Origin: Phycisphaerales bacterium
Lineage (GTDB): Bacteria; Planctomycetota; Phycisphaerae; Phycisphaerales; UBA1924
Direction of reading: 5' to 3'
Length of the DNA: 64,000 nucleotides
NCBI GenBank assembly: GCA_030149165.1
Contig: JASBRY010000009.1
Span: forward strand, 1,116,001-1,180,000
This document shows, in pieces, positions 28,601 to 36,649 of the stretch; position 1 is the first letter of the stretch; each line of letters opens with the position of its first letter. Under the pieces are notes generated by a model. The model saw only the letters and a program-made list of their open reading frames with translations, was not told the DNA's origin and made no database searches. A program made the translations under genes and the position numbers.

Positions 28601-28841
28601 GCCGGACACCTGTCATGCCATTTACAGCGGACTCGATGGGAAAAGTTACGTACTGCTCAACCTCGTCGGCGGCGAGCCCGCCTGACTCGGCCATGATGGT
28701 TACGGTCGGCGCGTTGAGCTCCGGGAACACATCCACGCTCATGCGCGGGAGCCGGTAGCCGGCGTATCCGACCACCATCACAGCAGCGATGAGGACAAGC
28801 GATGAGTACTGGAGCGAGAATCGGATGACTGATTTCAACAT
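25620..28841 (-). CDS. Heavy-metal RND efflux pump, CusA/CzcA family
   Basis: A 1073-residue proton-driven efflux pump with normal family length and twelve expected membrane helices. The N-terminus (RMSVDVFPELNAPTVTIMAE) and the TM4 signature AIGVLVDDAIIDVENVFRRL (two adjacent Asp) place it in the heavy-metal RND group, in a subgroup distinct from both the CusA at 7224 and the CzcA at 33524. The later TM motif FGIAVRNGILLINHYNHL is also typical. Metal specificity cannot be read from the sequence. GGAGG is 8 bases upstream of the ATG; the adaptor gene ends 3 bp before. Confidence 0.92.
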   Translation of the reverse strand: MLKSVIRFSLQYSSLVLIAAVMVVGYAGYRLPRMSVDVFPELNAPTVTIMAESGGLAADEVEQYVTFPIESAVNGMTGVRRVRSASAIGLGIVWVDLDWGTDLYDARQLVAERLVTARENLPDEVEPFITPITSIAGEIMLVSLSSPDGSVDPMELRSYADFDLRNKILSVPGVAQAVAIGGELPEYQVNVNQERLRLYDLTITDVVEAAGGAHSTASGGYLVNVDNFEIPIRQQSRVTGSEDIANSVIKYHEGVAVTIGQVADVRLGPALKRGTASEGGNPAVILSIQKSPGTNTLALTDNLDALFDQIEPTLPAGIVLNRDVVRQSHFIDRAVHNVTKVLGEAVLIVLVVLVLFLMNLRTTLITLTAIPISLAVGLLMMDAMKLGLNVMTLGGLTVAIGVLVDDAIIDVENVFRRLKQNRAMIESDRRPFTEVIFDASNEIRPAMVFATVIIVMVFLPLLFLQGLEGRFFQPLALTYMISILASLVVALTVVPAMCRFLLKGKLGGTHEDRDGFLVRVLKRGYEPALRSAIQFRAWVLGAAGLITAAALLLASTFGTSFLPSFNEGTFTVFLLAPPGTSIVESDRLATEVEKQLVEIDGVRSVSRRTGRAERDEHAEPVSNSEVEVTVDAGRSRVEVRDEIDRILASIPGITTMVGQPIEHRLSHVLSGTPAAVAINVFGEDLSELRRVAKAIEGELQSLPGARDVNANREVMITSLPIRYRHAELAAVGLSPADAAEQVREAIYGEVVDTVNQGVRQYDIVVRLAAADRESVRQVRDLLLRGRGGATVRLSDVADIGPERSSNLITRENAQRKAVISLNVAEGSNLGDLVAQVQERVDPIVQEAGMTVSYGGQFEAQQSASRTILVAGVAVALIMLMLLQISTGSMRAAVLVMLNMPLALIGGIAAIYLTEGAGAISNTLALVGIGDGYVPPVISIASLVGFITLFGIAVRNGILLINHYNHLMEAEDVPMGEAIVQGSMERLVPILMTAISAALGLVPLALAAGEPGSELLAPLAIVTLGGLLTSTFLNLIVVPAGYSLVFGHKPEPRQRTLSSLRSRLAGKLRRKQST

Positions 28842-28844
28842 GGC

Positions 28845-30314
28845 TTAGTCCTCCCCTTCGTGGAAGGTGCCATCTGAGTGGAAATGGCCACCCTTCTGGA
28901 TCGATCCGCTGGTCGCAAGCATGAGTTGGAATGCCCCGTCAAGGACTACTTCGTCGCCATCGCGGACACCGCTGAGCAGCACGACCCACCGGCCATCGTC
29001 TTTGCCGAGGTCCGCCTCCATACGAATCGCTTCATTGGGGTTGTCGGGAGCTCGACGGAAGATCACTGGTGAGAGACCATCACGCTGTACGGCAGCAAGC
29101 GGAATCGATAGCTCTGGAGATGCCGTGGCATCGGTCACAATCTCTAGCTGAGCAGAGACGCCCGGGCGTGCCCAAGAACGGAGTTCGTCGGGAATAACGA
29201 AGAGTTCAAGTGTGCGATCGTTGGGATCACCGGCAAGCCCGAGGGTGAGCGTGCCATTCATCGTGTCTTGCAACGGCACTGCTCGACCAACGGCGGTAGG
29301 CGTCGGGGGAACGATCCGAGCGAGCAGGCCGTCCTTGAGCACGCCAAGATCACTCTGTAGGCCCGATGCCCGGAAACGGAGCCTGTCAGGTTGCACAACA
29401 GTCATCACAGGCGTTTTCTCATCGGCCCATGATCCGTTTGTCAGGCCCAACGCCTCAACGACACCGGCCTCGGTCGCGACGACTTCAATCGTGTTAACTG
29501 CAGCCCACCTGGGTTCAGTCCCGTGGTCTGTTTCGACTGTGGAAGCAAGTTGCTCTCGATCGAGTGAGACGATTGCTGAGGCCGAATCCAGCAGGTAGTT
29601 CAGTCGAGCCACTGAAGCCCGAAGATCCGCTTCGGTTTGCTGACGATTGGCGTGCAATTCAGCTTTCTTCTCCTGCACGCTTGCAAGCTCTGCCCTGTTG
29701 CTCGCGACCGCCGCTCTCGCCTGGGCGAGTTCGTCAATGCGGCCGCCGCCCATCTCGCGCACGCTCTTGAGCTGGTCGACACGCTCGTTCCATACAGCGA
29801 CACTTTCATAGAGGCTCTCTTCGTGCTGTTCGTGTGCCGCAAGGAGCGGTTCGAATGTTTCGAGTCGTGCACCAAACCTCTGGATTTGAGCTTCCGCGTC
29901 TGCGAGTTGCTGCTGCATCTCTCGCCACGACGGAGAGTCGATGCGGTATAGTACATCTCCAACTTCCACGCGTTGGAACTGCTCTGCGAGCAGTTCGACG
30001 CGGCCCGGAATAGCCGTGCGGTACTCGCGGCGCGCTGTAGGCAGATACTCGAAACGCCCTGGCACGCGGAGAGTCTGCTCGATCCGCCGACGTTCGACCT
30101 TGACAAAGCTGATACCGAGATTCGACCGTACTGCGGAAGGAATAGCGACGCGGTCGGAACCGGTTGCCGTGGCCTCGGTTTCTGATGAGTGGTCGTGCCC
30201 GTCGTCCTCGCCGTGCTCGACAACTCTTTGCTCGATGGATTCTGATCGATCGCAGGACAGAAGGAACAAGGCGGCGATCGAGAACACTACTAAAGCGATC
30301 ATAGTCCGGATCAT
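28845..30314 (-). CDS. RND periplasmic adaptor lipoprotein (HlyD/CzcB family)
   Basis: A 489-residue membrane fusion protein. The signal peptide ends in a lipobox-like LLSC (Cys near 21), then a short His/Asp stretch (EDDGHDHSSE). The core shows the lipoyl and barrel halves (VPGRFEYLPTARREYRTAIP and VVATEAGVVEALGLTNGSW) around a long coiled-coil hairpin (about 140-240). The C-terminus has a His-rich end (GGHFHSDGTFHEGED). It connects the pump at 25620 to the outer membrane factor at 30796. The start overlaps the thioredoxin-like gene's stop by 4 bases. Confidence 0.9.
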   Translation of the reverse strand: MIRTMIALVVFSIAALFLLSCDRSESIEQRVVEHGEDDGHDHSSETEATATGSDRVAIPSAVRSNLGISFVKVERRRIEQTLRVPGRFEYLPTARREYRTAIPGRVELLAEQFQRVEVGDVLYRIDSPSWREMQQQLADAEAQIQRFGARLETFEPLLAAHEQHEESLYESVAVWNERVDQLKSVREMGGGRIDELAQARAAVASNRAELASVQEKKAELHANRQQTEADLRASVARLNYLLDSASAIVSLDREQLASTVETDHGTEPRWAAVNTIEVVATEAGVVEALGLTNGSWADEKTPVMTVVQPDRLRFRASGLQSDLGVLKDGLLARIVPPTPTAVGRAVPLQDTMNGTLTLGLAGDPNDRTLELFVIPDELRSWARPGVSAQLEIVTDATASPELSIPLAAVQRDGLSPVIFRRAPDNPNEAIRMEADLGKDDGRWVVLLSGVRDGDEVVLDGAFQLMLATSGSIQKGGHFHSDGTFHEGED

Positions 30315-30799
30315 CCCTCACCCCCTTCACCATCCGCGACCTGGGCGAATGCTTCTTGGAGGCGATCGACGAGATCACTCACCGAAGGCACGCCATCGGG
30401 TCCTTCATACATACGGCAGCCCATCGAAGGAGTCTTCGGTGCTTCCGTGCCGAACAGGTCGGATTCATTCACTAGAACCGTCGGAGCGGGATATCCGCGG
30501 CGGAGGTCCGATGAATCCAAAGACTGCTGATCGATCTGCACAAGATCCAAGTCTCGACCGACTACTCTGATCGCCTGCTCGAGCCTCTCTTTCATGAGTG
30601 GTGTGAGCGGGCAGCCTTCGAATCCGAGAAGTGTGATTGACATGGCTGTATCTCTATCGCTAGGAATAATGTTTGCTGGAATTTGACTGTTTGTGGTCAC
30701 ATGAAGCTGTCGTTGATCCGTTGCCCCTGTGCAGGCGGCCAGTGTCAGCGGCAGAAGTGCTGCTAGAACGATCGCGTTCGTCTGTTCCAAATATTTCAT
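30311..30799 (-). CDS. Thioredoxin-fold lipoprotein, resembling DF-family (seleno)proteins
   Basis: A 162-residue lipoprotein (lipobox LAAC near residue 22). The mature part shows a thioredoxin-like fold: ITLLGFEGCPLTPLMKERL (a single Cys in GCPxxP instead of CxxC), then RRGYPAPTVLVNESDLFG (cis-Pro-like loop), then GCRMYEGPDGVPSVSDLVDRL. This ordering (GCP ... P-T-V-x-N-x-x-D-x-F ... C-x-x-Y) matches my memory of the DF-family (seleno)protein group; here the residue is Cys. It may handle thiol-bound or soft metals such as Hg or Ag (inference). It overlaps both neighbours by 4 bases in the RND operon. Confidence 0.72.
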   Translation of the reverse strand: MKYLEQTNAIVLAALLPLTLAACTGATDQRQLHVTTNSQIPANIIPSDRDTAMSITLLGFEGCPLTPLMKERLEQAIRVVGRDLDLVQIDQQSLDSSDLRRGYPAPTVLVNESDLFGTEAPKTPSMGCRMYEGPDGVPSVSDLVDRLQEAFAQVADGEGGEG

Positions 30800-32280
30800 G
30801 GGGATGCCTCCTCGGCTGGCGTGTCGCCTCGCGCCGCGGTGTATGGTGTGTTTGTTTTTGTCGTGTCATATTCGGTCGCTGGCTCGATAGGCGCGGGAGG
30901 TTTCGGCTGATCCGGCCCGAGCAGTCTCATACGCTCGATTTCAGCATTCAATTCGGCTAGGCGCAAATCAAGCAGCTGGCTCTTGACCTCGAAGCGACGC
31001 GATACCGTCTCCAGCAGAATCAGCGTGTCAACTTCGCCGAAATCGATGAGCTTTTCAACTTCCCTCGACTGTTCCTCAAGCATCGGGACCAACTGCGTTT
31101 CGAACGCTTCGAGTTGGGTGCCTGCTGCAATAATCGCTGCATTCGTTGTGGCAAGCTCACGTGTGAGTTGCTCGAAGGTGATTTCCGCTGCGGCGCGAGC
31201 AACTTCGCGCTGTGCTCTCGCTTCAGCAATTCCAGCTCGGTTTGCATTAAGAATCGGAATCGGAAGTGATAAGCCAAGCAGAAGGCGGTCGTCGTTGTCT
31301 TCGCTGCCGTATCCACTGCCGATCGTGATATCCGGGTACTGCTTGCGGATCTCCAGGCGGAGTGTTTCCTCTGCGGTTTGGTACTCTGCACGACGCACCG
31401 CGAGCGATGTATTCGCCTCAATAAGCCGATGCAACTCGTCCGTGAACGACACTGACTCGCTGGGTGAGAGCGAGGGGATGAGCTCAATGTCAATTGATGG
31501 CGGTAAGCCTAGCAACCCGAACAGATCCACTCGGGCTTGGGACGCTGCAAACTCAGCCTGAGCAAGTCTTCCGCGGGTCTGCACGAGTTCGGCACGTATG
31601 AGCCGGGCCTCAATACGGGTAAGTTCGCCGGCCTCTTCGAGCCTGTCGGTGATAGATCCGATCCGTTCGACCTGCCCGATCACGTCGCGCAGCAGACGGA
31701 CGCGTTCGTCGGCAACTGTCCATGCGGCCCACGCCGACCTGACCCGAGCTCGCATGGACCACTCCGCGTCCACGATGCGCCTCAGCTCAGCCTCGTAGGA
31801 CGCTCCGGCGCGATCTTTGGCCACGCCCAACCGTCCGGATATCGGAACCGTGAAGTTGAGTGCTAGGCCATACTCGAACGGCCCCGAAGGCGACAAGATT
31901 TCAGCGCCGTCGAAGCCGAACTCTGGGTCTTCCCATAGCCCCGCGGTTTCGAAGTCGGCGAGCGCAACGCCTGCCGCAAGCCTTGCCAATCGGAGATCGG
32001 CGTTGTAGAACAACGCGAGGACTTCACCCTCCGCCGATGACAACCCATCGGTTGGATCAAAGTTATCTGGCGTATCGCCACCGGATTCATCCAGGCGGTT
32101 GAGGAATGCGTTGATCGATTCTGCGGTGTCTAGCCGGCTCTCTATTGTGTCTCGATGCGATGCGAGGTCGAGCGGTGCTCGCTCGTAGCTTTGGCAGCCG
32201 CCGAGCAATCCACCGGCCGCCGCCGCGACGATGCCGGGCCAAGCCACCCGCCTCAAGAGCGGGGTTGTTGAGATGTCCAT
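30796..32280 (-). CDS. Outer membrane efflux lipoprotein, TolC family
   Basis: A 494-residue outer membrane factor. The signal peptide ends LLGGC (lipobox). The body has the repeated long-helix plan of OMF proteins, including the first-half AEGEVLALFYNADLRLARL and second-half LIDFGEVDTLILLETVSRRF motifs. It would form the duct for the pump at 25620. The C-terminal ~45 residues are Pro/Ala/Thr-rich and probably unstructured. AGGA lies about 10 bases upstream. The gene order is OMF, thioredoxin-like, adaptor, pump. Confidence 0.88.
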   Translation of the reverse strand: MDISTTPLLRRVAWPGIVAAAAGGLLGGCQSYERAPLDLASHRDTIESRLDTAESINAFLNRLDESGGDTPDNFDPTDGLSSAEGEVLALFYNADLRLARLAAGVALADFETAGLWEDPEFGFDGAEILSPSGPFEYGLALNFTVPISGRLGVAKDRAGASYEAELRRIVDAEWSMRARVRSAWAAWTVADERVRLLRDVIGQVERIGSITDRLEEAGELTRIEARLIRAELVQTRGRLAQAEFAASQARVDLFGLLGLPPSIDIELIPSLSPSESVSFTDELHRLIEANTSLAVRRAEYQTAEETLRLEIRKQYPDITIGSGYGSEDNDDRLLLGLSLPIPILNANRAGIAEARAQREVARAAAEITFEQLTRELATTNAAIIAAGTQLEAFETQLVPMLEEQSREVEKLIDFGEVDTLILLETVSRRFEVKSQLLDLRLAELNAEIERMRLLGPDQPKPPAPIEPATEYDTTKTNTPYTAARGDTPAEEASP

Positions 32281-32364
32281 AAGTTGATTTTCCTATCTGA
32301 GTGAACGACAAACCGCCCAATGCAGCTGGAGCTGCTCAGGGCACGATTCGGACTCAGACAGAAT

Positions 32365-32793
32365 TTAGAGAATCAATCGCGTAGTTGAAACGATCGCAAG
32401 CCGCAGGGCACTACCTGGATCGGACCACTGCGGAATGCCTGGTGGACCGGTCCAAGAAAGACCGTGCCCAAGTTCCGTGACAATCCAAGTTGGGGTTGGA
32501 TGAACAGCATTCGTCTGCAATGAACCGCTATCTACTCTCAAAAGGCTGAGAAGCTCAATCATCTCGATTTCGATATCTACACAGTCACAATCCTCGCCGT
32601 GCTGATCAGCTGGCACCGGGCCAGGCAAGCCTTCTGCATGCCCGCAAGCAAGCTCGCACAATGCGAGCATCTCTGATGGCTGATGCTCGTGACCGCCACC
32701 CAGGCACAAGACGACTGCACCACCCAGACCTCCGTAGATAGCCTGAAAGCCGATGAGCATAGTCAAAAAGATGGCGAGCGAACGGTTATGCAC
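32365..32793 (-). CDS. Small secreted Cys/His-containing protein heading an RND operon
   Basis: A 142-residue protein with a signal peptide (FLTMLIGFQAIYGGLGG), then CLGGGHEH, CELACGH and EDCDCVDIEIEMIELL, a Trp/Pro-rich region (WTGPPGIPQWS) and a C-terminus LRLAIVSTTRLIL. Not a recognised family. It matches the proteins at 3147 and 39923 in size, export, Cys spacing style, Leu-Arg C-terminus and position upstream of an outer membrane factor. Start: GTG at 32793, with an AGGA-containing site about 11 bases before. It lies 84 bp upstream of the TolC-family gene and 146 bp downstream of the preceding operon. Confidence 0.7.
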   Translation of the reverse strand: MHNRSLAIFLTMLIGFQAIYGGLGGAVVLCLGGGHEHQPSEMLALCELACGHAEGLPGPVPADQHGEDCDCVDIEIEMIELLSLLRVDSGSLQTNAVHPTPTWIVTELGHGLSWTGPPGIPQWSDPGSALRLAIVSTTRLIL

Positions 32794-32939
32794 GATACGA
32801 GTATTCCTCGGCTATTGCGGTGGGGTTACATGAGCATGAGCATTTCGAATAAAAAAATTGAGACCAGAGATGCTGACGGTGTGCTAGGACAACTTCGATA
32901 TCGTCAAGTATATTTCTTCCCTAGGATTTTTCTTGCGAT

Positions 32940-33527
32940 TTACTCGATGCGGGCATTCCTACATATCTGTAAACCCCCGCGTACAACAATTACTGCGACA
33001 ATTGAACCGACTACCAAATCGGGGACTCTACTACCAAGCGTCACCACGAGCACTCCGGCGATAATGACGCCTGTGTTGGCGATCACGTCGTTCTTGGAGA
33101 AGATCCATGATGCACGCATATGTGCGCCACCGTCTCGATGCTTCGAGATGAGCCGGAGACAGATGAGGTTCGCGACGAGAGCGATGCAGCCAGTACCGAC
33201 CATAAGCAGGCTGGTTGGCTCACTCCCAAAGATCGCACGGCGCATGATTTCTGCAAGAACGCCAATACCTAGGGCAATCTGGAGTACACCACTGATGCTG
33301 GCAGCGGCCTGCTGGGCCTTGCTGGATCGACGGACGGCGTACATTGCTAAGCCGTAGACCGTGGCATCGGCCAACATATCGAGTGAATCGGCCAGCAGCG
33401 CTGTCGATTCCGCGATCCACCCAACGACCGCCTCCGCGAGGAACATGACGCCGTTGATCGCGAGCAACGTCAGCAGTGTTCGATGCTCAAGTCTAGCGGT
33501 ATCATCTGCGCAGTCGCATCCGATCAT
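32940..33527 (-). CDS. Short CDF-type cation transporter without C-terminal domain
   Basis: A 195-residue membrane protein with about six helices and the CDF fold but no soluble C-terminal domain. Candidate metal-site residues lie in ADSLDMLADATVYGL (TM2) and FSKNDVIANTGVIIAG (TM5); these differ from the HxxxD pairs of the full CDF at 24161, so specificity may differ. An N-terminal CDCADD motif might add a binding site. It overlaps the CzcA stop by 4 bases and is the last gene of the czc operon. Confidence 0.86.
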   Translation of the reverse strand: MIGCDCADDTARLEHRTLLTLLAINGVMFLAEAVVGWIAESTALLADSLDMLADATVYGLAMYAVRRSSKAQQAAASISGVLQIALGIGVLAEIMRRAIFGSEPTSLLMVGTGCIALVANLICLRLISKHRDGGAHMRASWIFSKNDVIANTGVIIAGVLVVTLGSRVPDLVVGSIVAVIVVRGGLQICRNARIE

Positions 33528-36500
33528 GGTAGTGCGGTCTCTTCCGTGCTAGGCAGCGATTTGCGCATAACTACAGAGCCTATGACAGGAAGCACGAAGA
33601 GCGTCAGCAGCGTCGATGTGACCATCCCGCCGATGACTACTGTCGCGAGTGGGCGCTGAATCTCGCTCCCAACGCCAGTAGCAATCGCCATTGGAATGAA
33701 CCCAGCGATATCTGTGATCGCCGTCGCCAGCACCGGCTGGAGGCGCGTCTTTGACGCTGCGATGATCGCTTCACGCTTCGGCTGTCCTGTTTCGAGAGCG
33801 TCGCGAATCGCCGTGATCAGGATCTGCCCGTTGAGCACGGCGATACCCGTCAGGGCGATGAACCCGACTGCGGCGCTGACGCTAAACGGGATGTCCCGCC
33901 ACCACAGCGCGAAGATCGCACCGACCGCTGCAAACGGGATGCAAGTATAAATGATGACGACATCCCGTAGGTTCTTCAGGCTGAAGTACAGCAGGAAGAA
34001 CACCATGAGCAAGACCGCAGGCACGACGATGATCAAGCGAGTTCTGGCGCGTTCCAAGTTCTCAAACTGCCCGCCCCATTCGAGCACGTAGCCCTCGGGC
34101 AACGCGACCCGTGCATCGATGGCTGCCCTTGCTTCATTGACAAACGACGCTGGGTCTCTTCCGCTGACGTTCGACTGTACGCGGATGAGTCTTCTGCTCC
34201 ACTCGCGGTTGATCGTGGCCGATCCTTCCGAGAGATCGACCGAGGCCAGGGACGCGAGTGGCACCGCAACGCCCCCCTCGGTCGGGATGCGAACCGACGA
34301 CACGGTTGCAACATCTTCTCTGAACGTTGACGGCAGCCTGACGACAAGCGGGAAGACACGCTGGCCCTCGAACACCTCGCCGACGCGGATCCCACCGATC
34401 GCTTCAACGAAGTCCAACACCTCGCTGGCGGCGACGCCGTAGCGGGCAACTCGGGATTGGTCGACGGAGACGGACAGCGACGGTTGCCCCGTGATCTGAT
34501 CGACCGAGATATCTGACGCACCTGGAATGTCCAGAAGCACGCGTTGAACGTCGTCGGCGATCCGAAGCAGCTCGTCGAAGTCGTCGCCGAAGATTTTGAT
34601 CCCGATATCTGATCGGATGCCCGAGACCATCTCGTTCATCCGCATCTCGATCGGCTGCGTGAACACCATGTTGACGCCGGGGAACTGCGAGATGGTTTTC
34701 TCCATCTCGATCACGAGACCAGCCTGCGTGTCCGCTCTTGCCCACTCAGCACGTGGCTTGAGTGTCAAAAAGATGTCTGTTAGCTCGATACCCATCGGAT
34801 CGGTCGCCACCTCGGCGGTCCCGATGCGGCTCCAGATGTGCTCGATCTCGTCTGGGAACTCATCGAGCAGGACCTCCTCGATCCGCGTGTTGTACCGCAC
34901 GGACTCATCGATCGAGACACCCGCTAGTCGAATGGTATTCACGACCATCGAGCCCTCGCTGAGCCGCGGGATAAACTCGCCGCCCATCTGCGTGCTTCGG
35001 TAGCCTGCGACACCAAGCAGAGCCACCGCCAGCAGCATCACGACCCACCGAAGTCGAATCGCCCTGTCGACTGCCCAGCCGTAAGCCCCGGCCAATCCGC
35101 GTAGCAGAATGGCGTCCTTGGGTTTCGCGCGATGCGGAAGGAAGTAGTACGACAAGACCGGTGACAGGAACACCGCGACCAGCAAGGCTCCAAGGAGCGC
35201 GAAGATGAACGTCCACGCCATCGGCCGGAACATCTTCCCCTCAATGCCCTCAAGCGTCAGCACGGGGGCAAAGACGAGCGTGATGATGCCCATCCCGAAC
35301 ACGATTGGACGTACAACGCGTGCGCTGGACTTCGCAATCGATTCGAGCCGCTCGGAAGGCGAGAGCTTCCGACCGAGCTCTCGCTGGCGTTGCTTCAGCG
35401 AACGGAGATTGGCTTCCGTCATGACCACTGAGCCGTCGACAAGGATGCCAAAGTCGATCGCGCCGAGGCTGAGCAAACTCGCGGCGATCGCGAACTCGTA
35501 CATGCCTTGCACGGCGAACAGCATTGAGATCGGGATGGCGACCGCTACAAGCAGGCCGGCGCGGATGTTACCCAAGATGATCAACAACACAACGATCACC
35601 AGCACGGCACCGATCACGAGGTTGTGCTCGACCGTCTTGATGACCTGCTCGACGAGCAGAGTCCGATCGTAAACAACATCCACAACAACGTCAGATGGCA
35701 GCGATGGTGTGAGGGACTCAAGGCGCTCGCGTAGTTCCTCGGTCACGACACGGCTGTTCTCGCCCATCAGCATAAAGGCTAGACCGAGGACAACCTCGCC
35801 CTTCCCGTACGCTGAAACCGCGCCGCGGCGAATCTCGCTGCCGATTTCAACGTTTGCGACATCTCGAATGTGTACTGGCGTGCCATCGCTGGATGCGACG
35901 ACGATGTTCTCGATCTCATCGATCGTCGAGACACGAGCCAATCCTCGCACCACCCTCGCCTCACCGGAGGTGACAATCTGGCCACCGCCGACATTGGCAT
36001 TGTTGCGTTGCAATGCCTCAAGCACATCATCTAGTGTGTAGCCAAACTTGATCAGGGCCTCCGGCTTGACGACGACATGATATTGCCGCTCCAATCCGCC
36101 CCACGAGTTGACCTCTGCAACTCCCGGGACTTTCCGAAGCTCGGGCTTGATCACCCAATCGTGGATTGTCCGGAGTTCTTCGATGGAGTGTTCACCGGTC
36201 TCGGACCGGATGACGTAATGAAATATCTCACCGAGACCTGTCGCGATAGGACCGAGCTCTGGCCTTCCGACATCGTCTGGAAGCTCAACTGCCGAGAGTC
36301 GCTCGGTGATGTACTGCCTCGCGTCGATGATCCGGATGTCATCATCGAATGTCGCCACGACCTGTGAGAAACCGAACTTTGAGACGGACCGCACGTTCTG
36401 GAGCCCGGGCAGCCCGCCGATCGAGAGTTCGACAGGAAGGGTGATCTGCTGCTCGATTTCTTCCGGGCTGAGCGCGGGGGCCACGGTGTTGATCTGCACC

Positions 36501-36637
36501 TGGATCGGCGTGGTGTCTGGAAACGCGTCGATAGGGAGCTGGACCATCCGGTACACACCAGCAGCGCACGCGATTGCAAACAGCAGAATGACGAGCACTC
36601 TATTCTTGAGCGAAATTTCGATAAGGCTGGTCAGCAT
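33524..36637 (-). CDS. czcA: Heavy-metal RND efflux pump, CzcA type
   Basis: A 1037-residue pump of normal length. Key features are the N-terminal LPIDAFPDTTPIQVQINT, and the TM4 signature LGAIDFGILVDGSVVMTEAN, which corresponds to the Co/Zn/Cd (HME1) group motif with Asp residues of the proton relay. The periplasmic half carries RLSEGSMVVNTIRLAGVSI and WGGQFENLERARTRL-type segments. It exports divalent Zn, Cd or Co, probably loaded from the periplasm or cytoplasm. GGAG lies 5 bases upstream; the czcB gene ends 12 bp before. It is in the operon controlled from 40396-40427. Confidence 0.93.
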   Translation of the reverse strand: MLTSLIEISLKNRVLVILLFAIACAAGVYRMVQLPIDAFPDTTPIQVQINTVAPALSPEEIEQQITLPVELSIGGLPGLQNVRSVSKFGFSQVVATFDDDIRIIDARQYITERLSAVELPDDVGRPELGPIATGLGEIFHYVIRSETGEHSIEELRTIHDWVIKPELRKVPGVAEVNSWGGLERQYHVVVKPEALIKFGYTLDDVLEALQRNNANVGGGQIVTSGEARVVRGLARVSTIDEIENIVVASSDGTPVHIRDVANVEIGSEIRRGAVSAYGKGEVVLGLAFMLMGENSRVVTEELRERLESLTPSLPSDVVVDVVYDRTLLVEQVIKTVEHNLVIGAVLVIVVLLIILGNIRAGLLVAVAIPISMLFAVQGMYEFAIAASLLSLGAIDFGILVDGSVVMTEANLRSLKQRQRELGRKLSPSERLESIAKSSARVVRPIVFGMGIITLVFAPVLTLEGIEGKMFRPMAWTFIFALLGALLVAVFLSPVLSYYFLPHRAKPKDAILLRGLAGAYGWAVDRAIRLRWVVMLLAVALLGVAGYRSTQMGGEFIPRLSEGSMVVNTIRLAGVSIDESVRYNTRIEEVLLDEFPDEIEHIWSRIGTAEVATDPMGIELTDIFLTLKPRAEWARADTQAGLVIEMEKTISQFPGVNMVFTQPIEMRMNEMVSGIRSDIGIKIFGDDFDELLRIADDVQRVLLDIPGASDISVDQITGQPSLSVSVDQSRVARYGVAASEVLDFVEAIGGIRVGEVFEGQRVFPLVVRLPSTFREDVATVSSVRIPTEGGVAVPLASLASVDLSEGSATINREWSRRLIRVQSNVSGRDPASFVNEARAAIDARVALPEGYVLEWGGQFENLERARTRLIIVVPAVLLMVFFLLYFSLKNLRDVVIIYTCIPFAAVGAIFALWWRDIPFSVSAAVGFIALTGIAVLNGQILITAIRDALETGQPKREAIIAASKTRLQPVLATAITDIAGFIPMAIATGVGSEIQRPLATVVIGGMVTSTLLTLFVLPVIGSVVMRKSLPSTEETALP

Positions 36638-36649
36638 GGCAACTCCGGA

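Noticed and set aside
32892-32909. Imperfect palindrome upstream of the second RND operon as operator
   Set aside because: The arms are weak and no -10 box sits at the right distance from the TTGACG on the minus strand.
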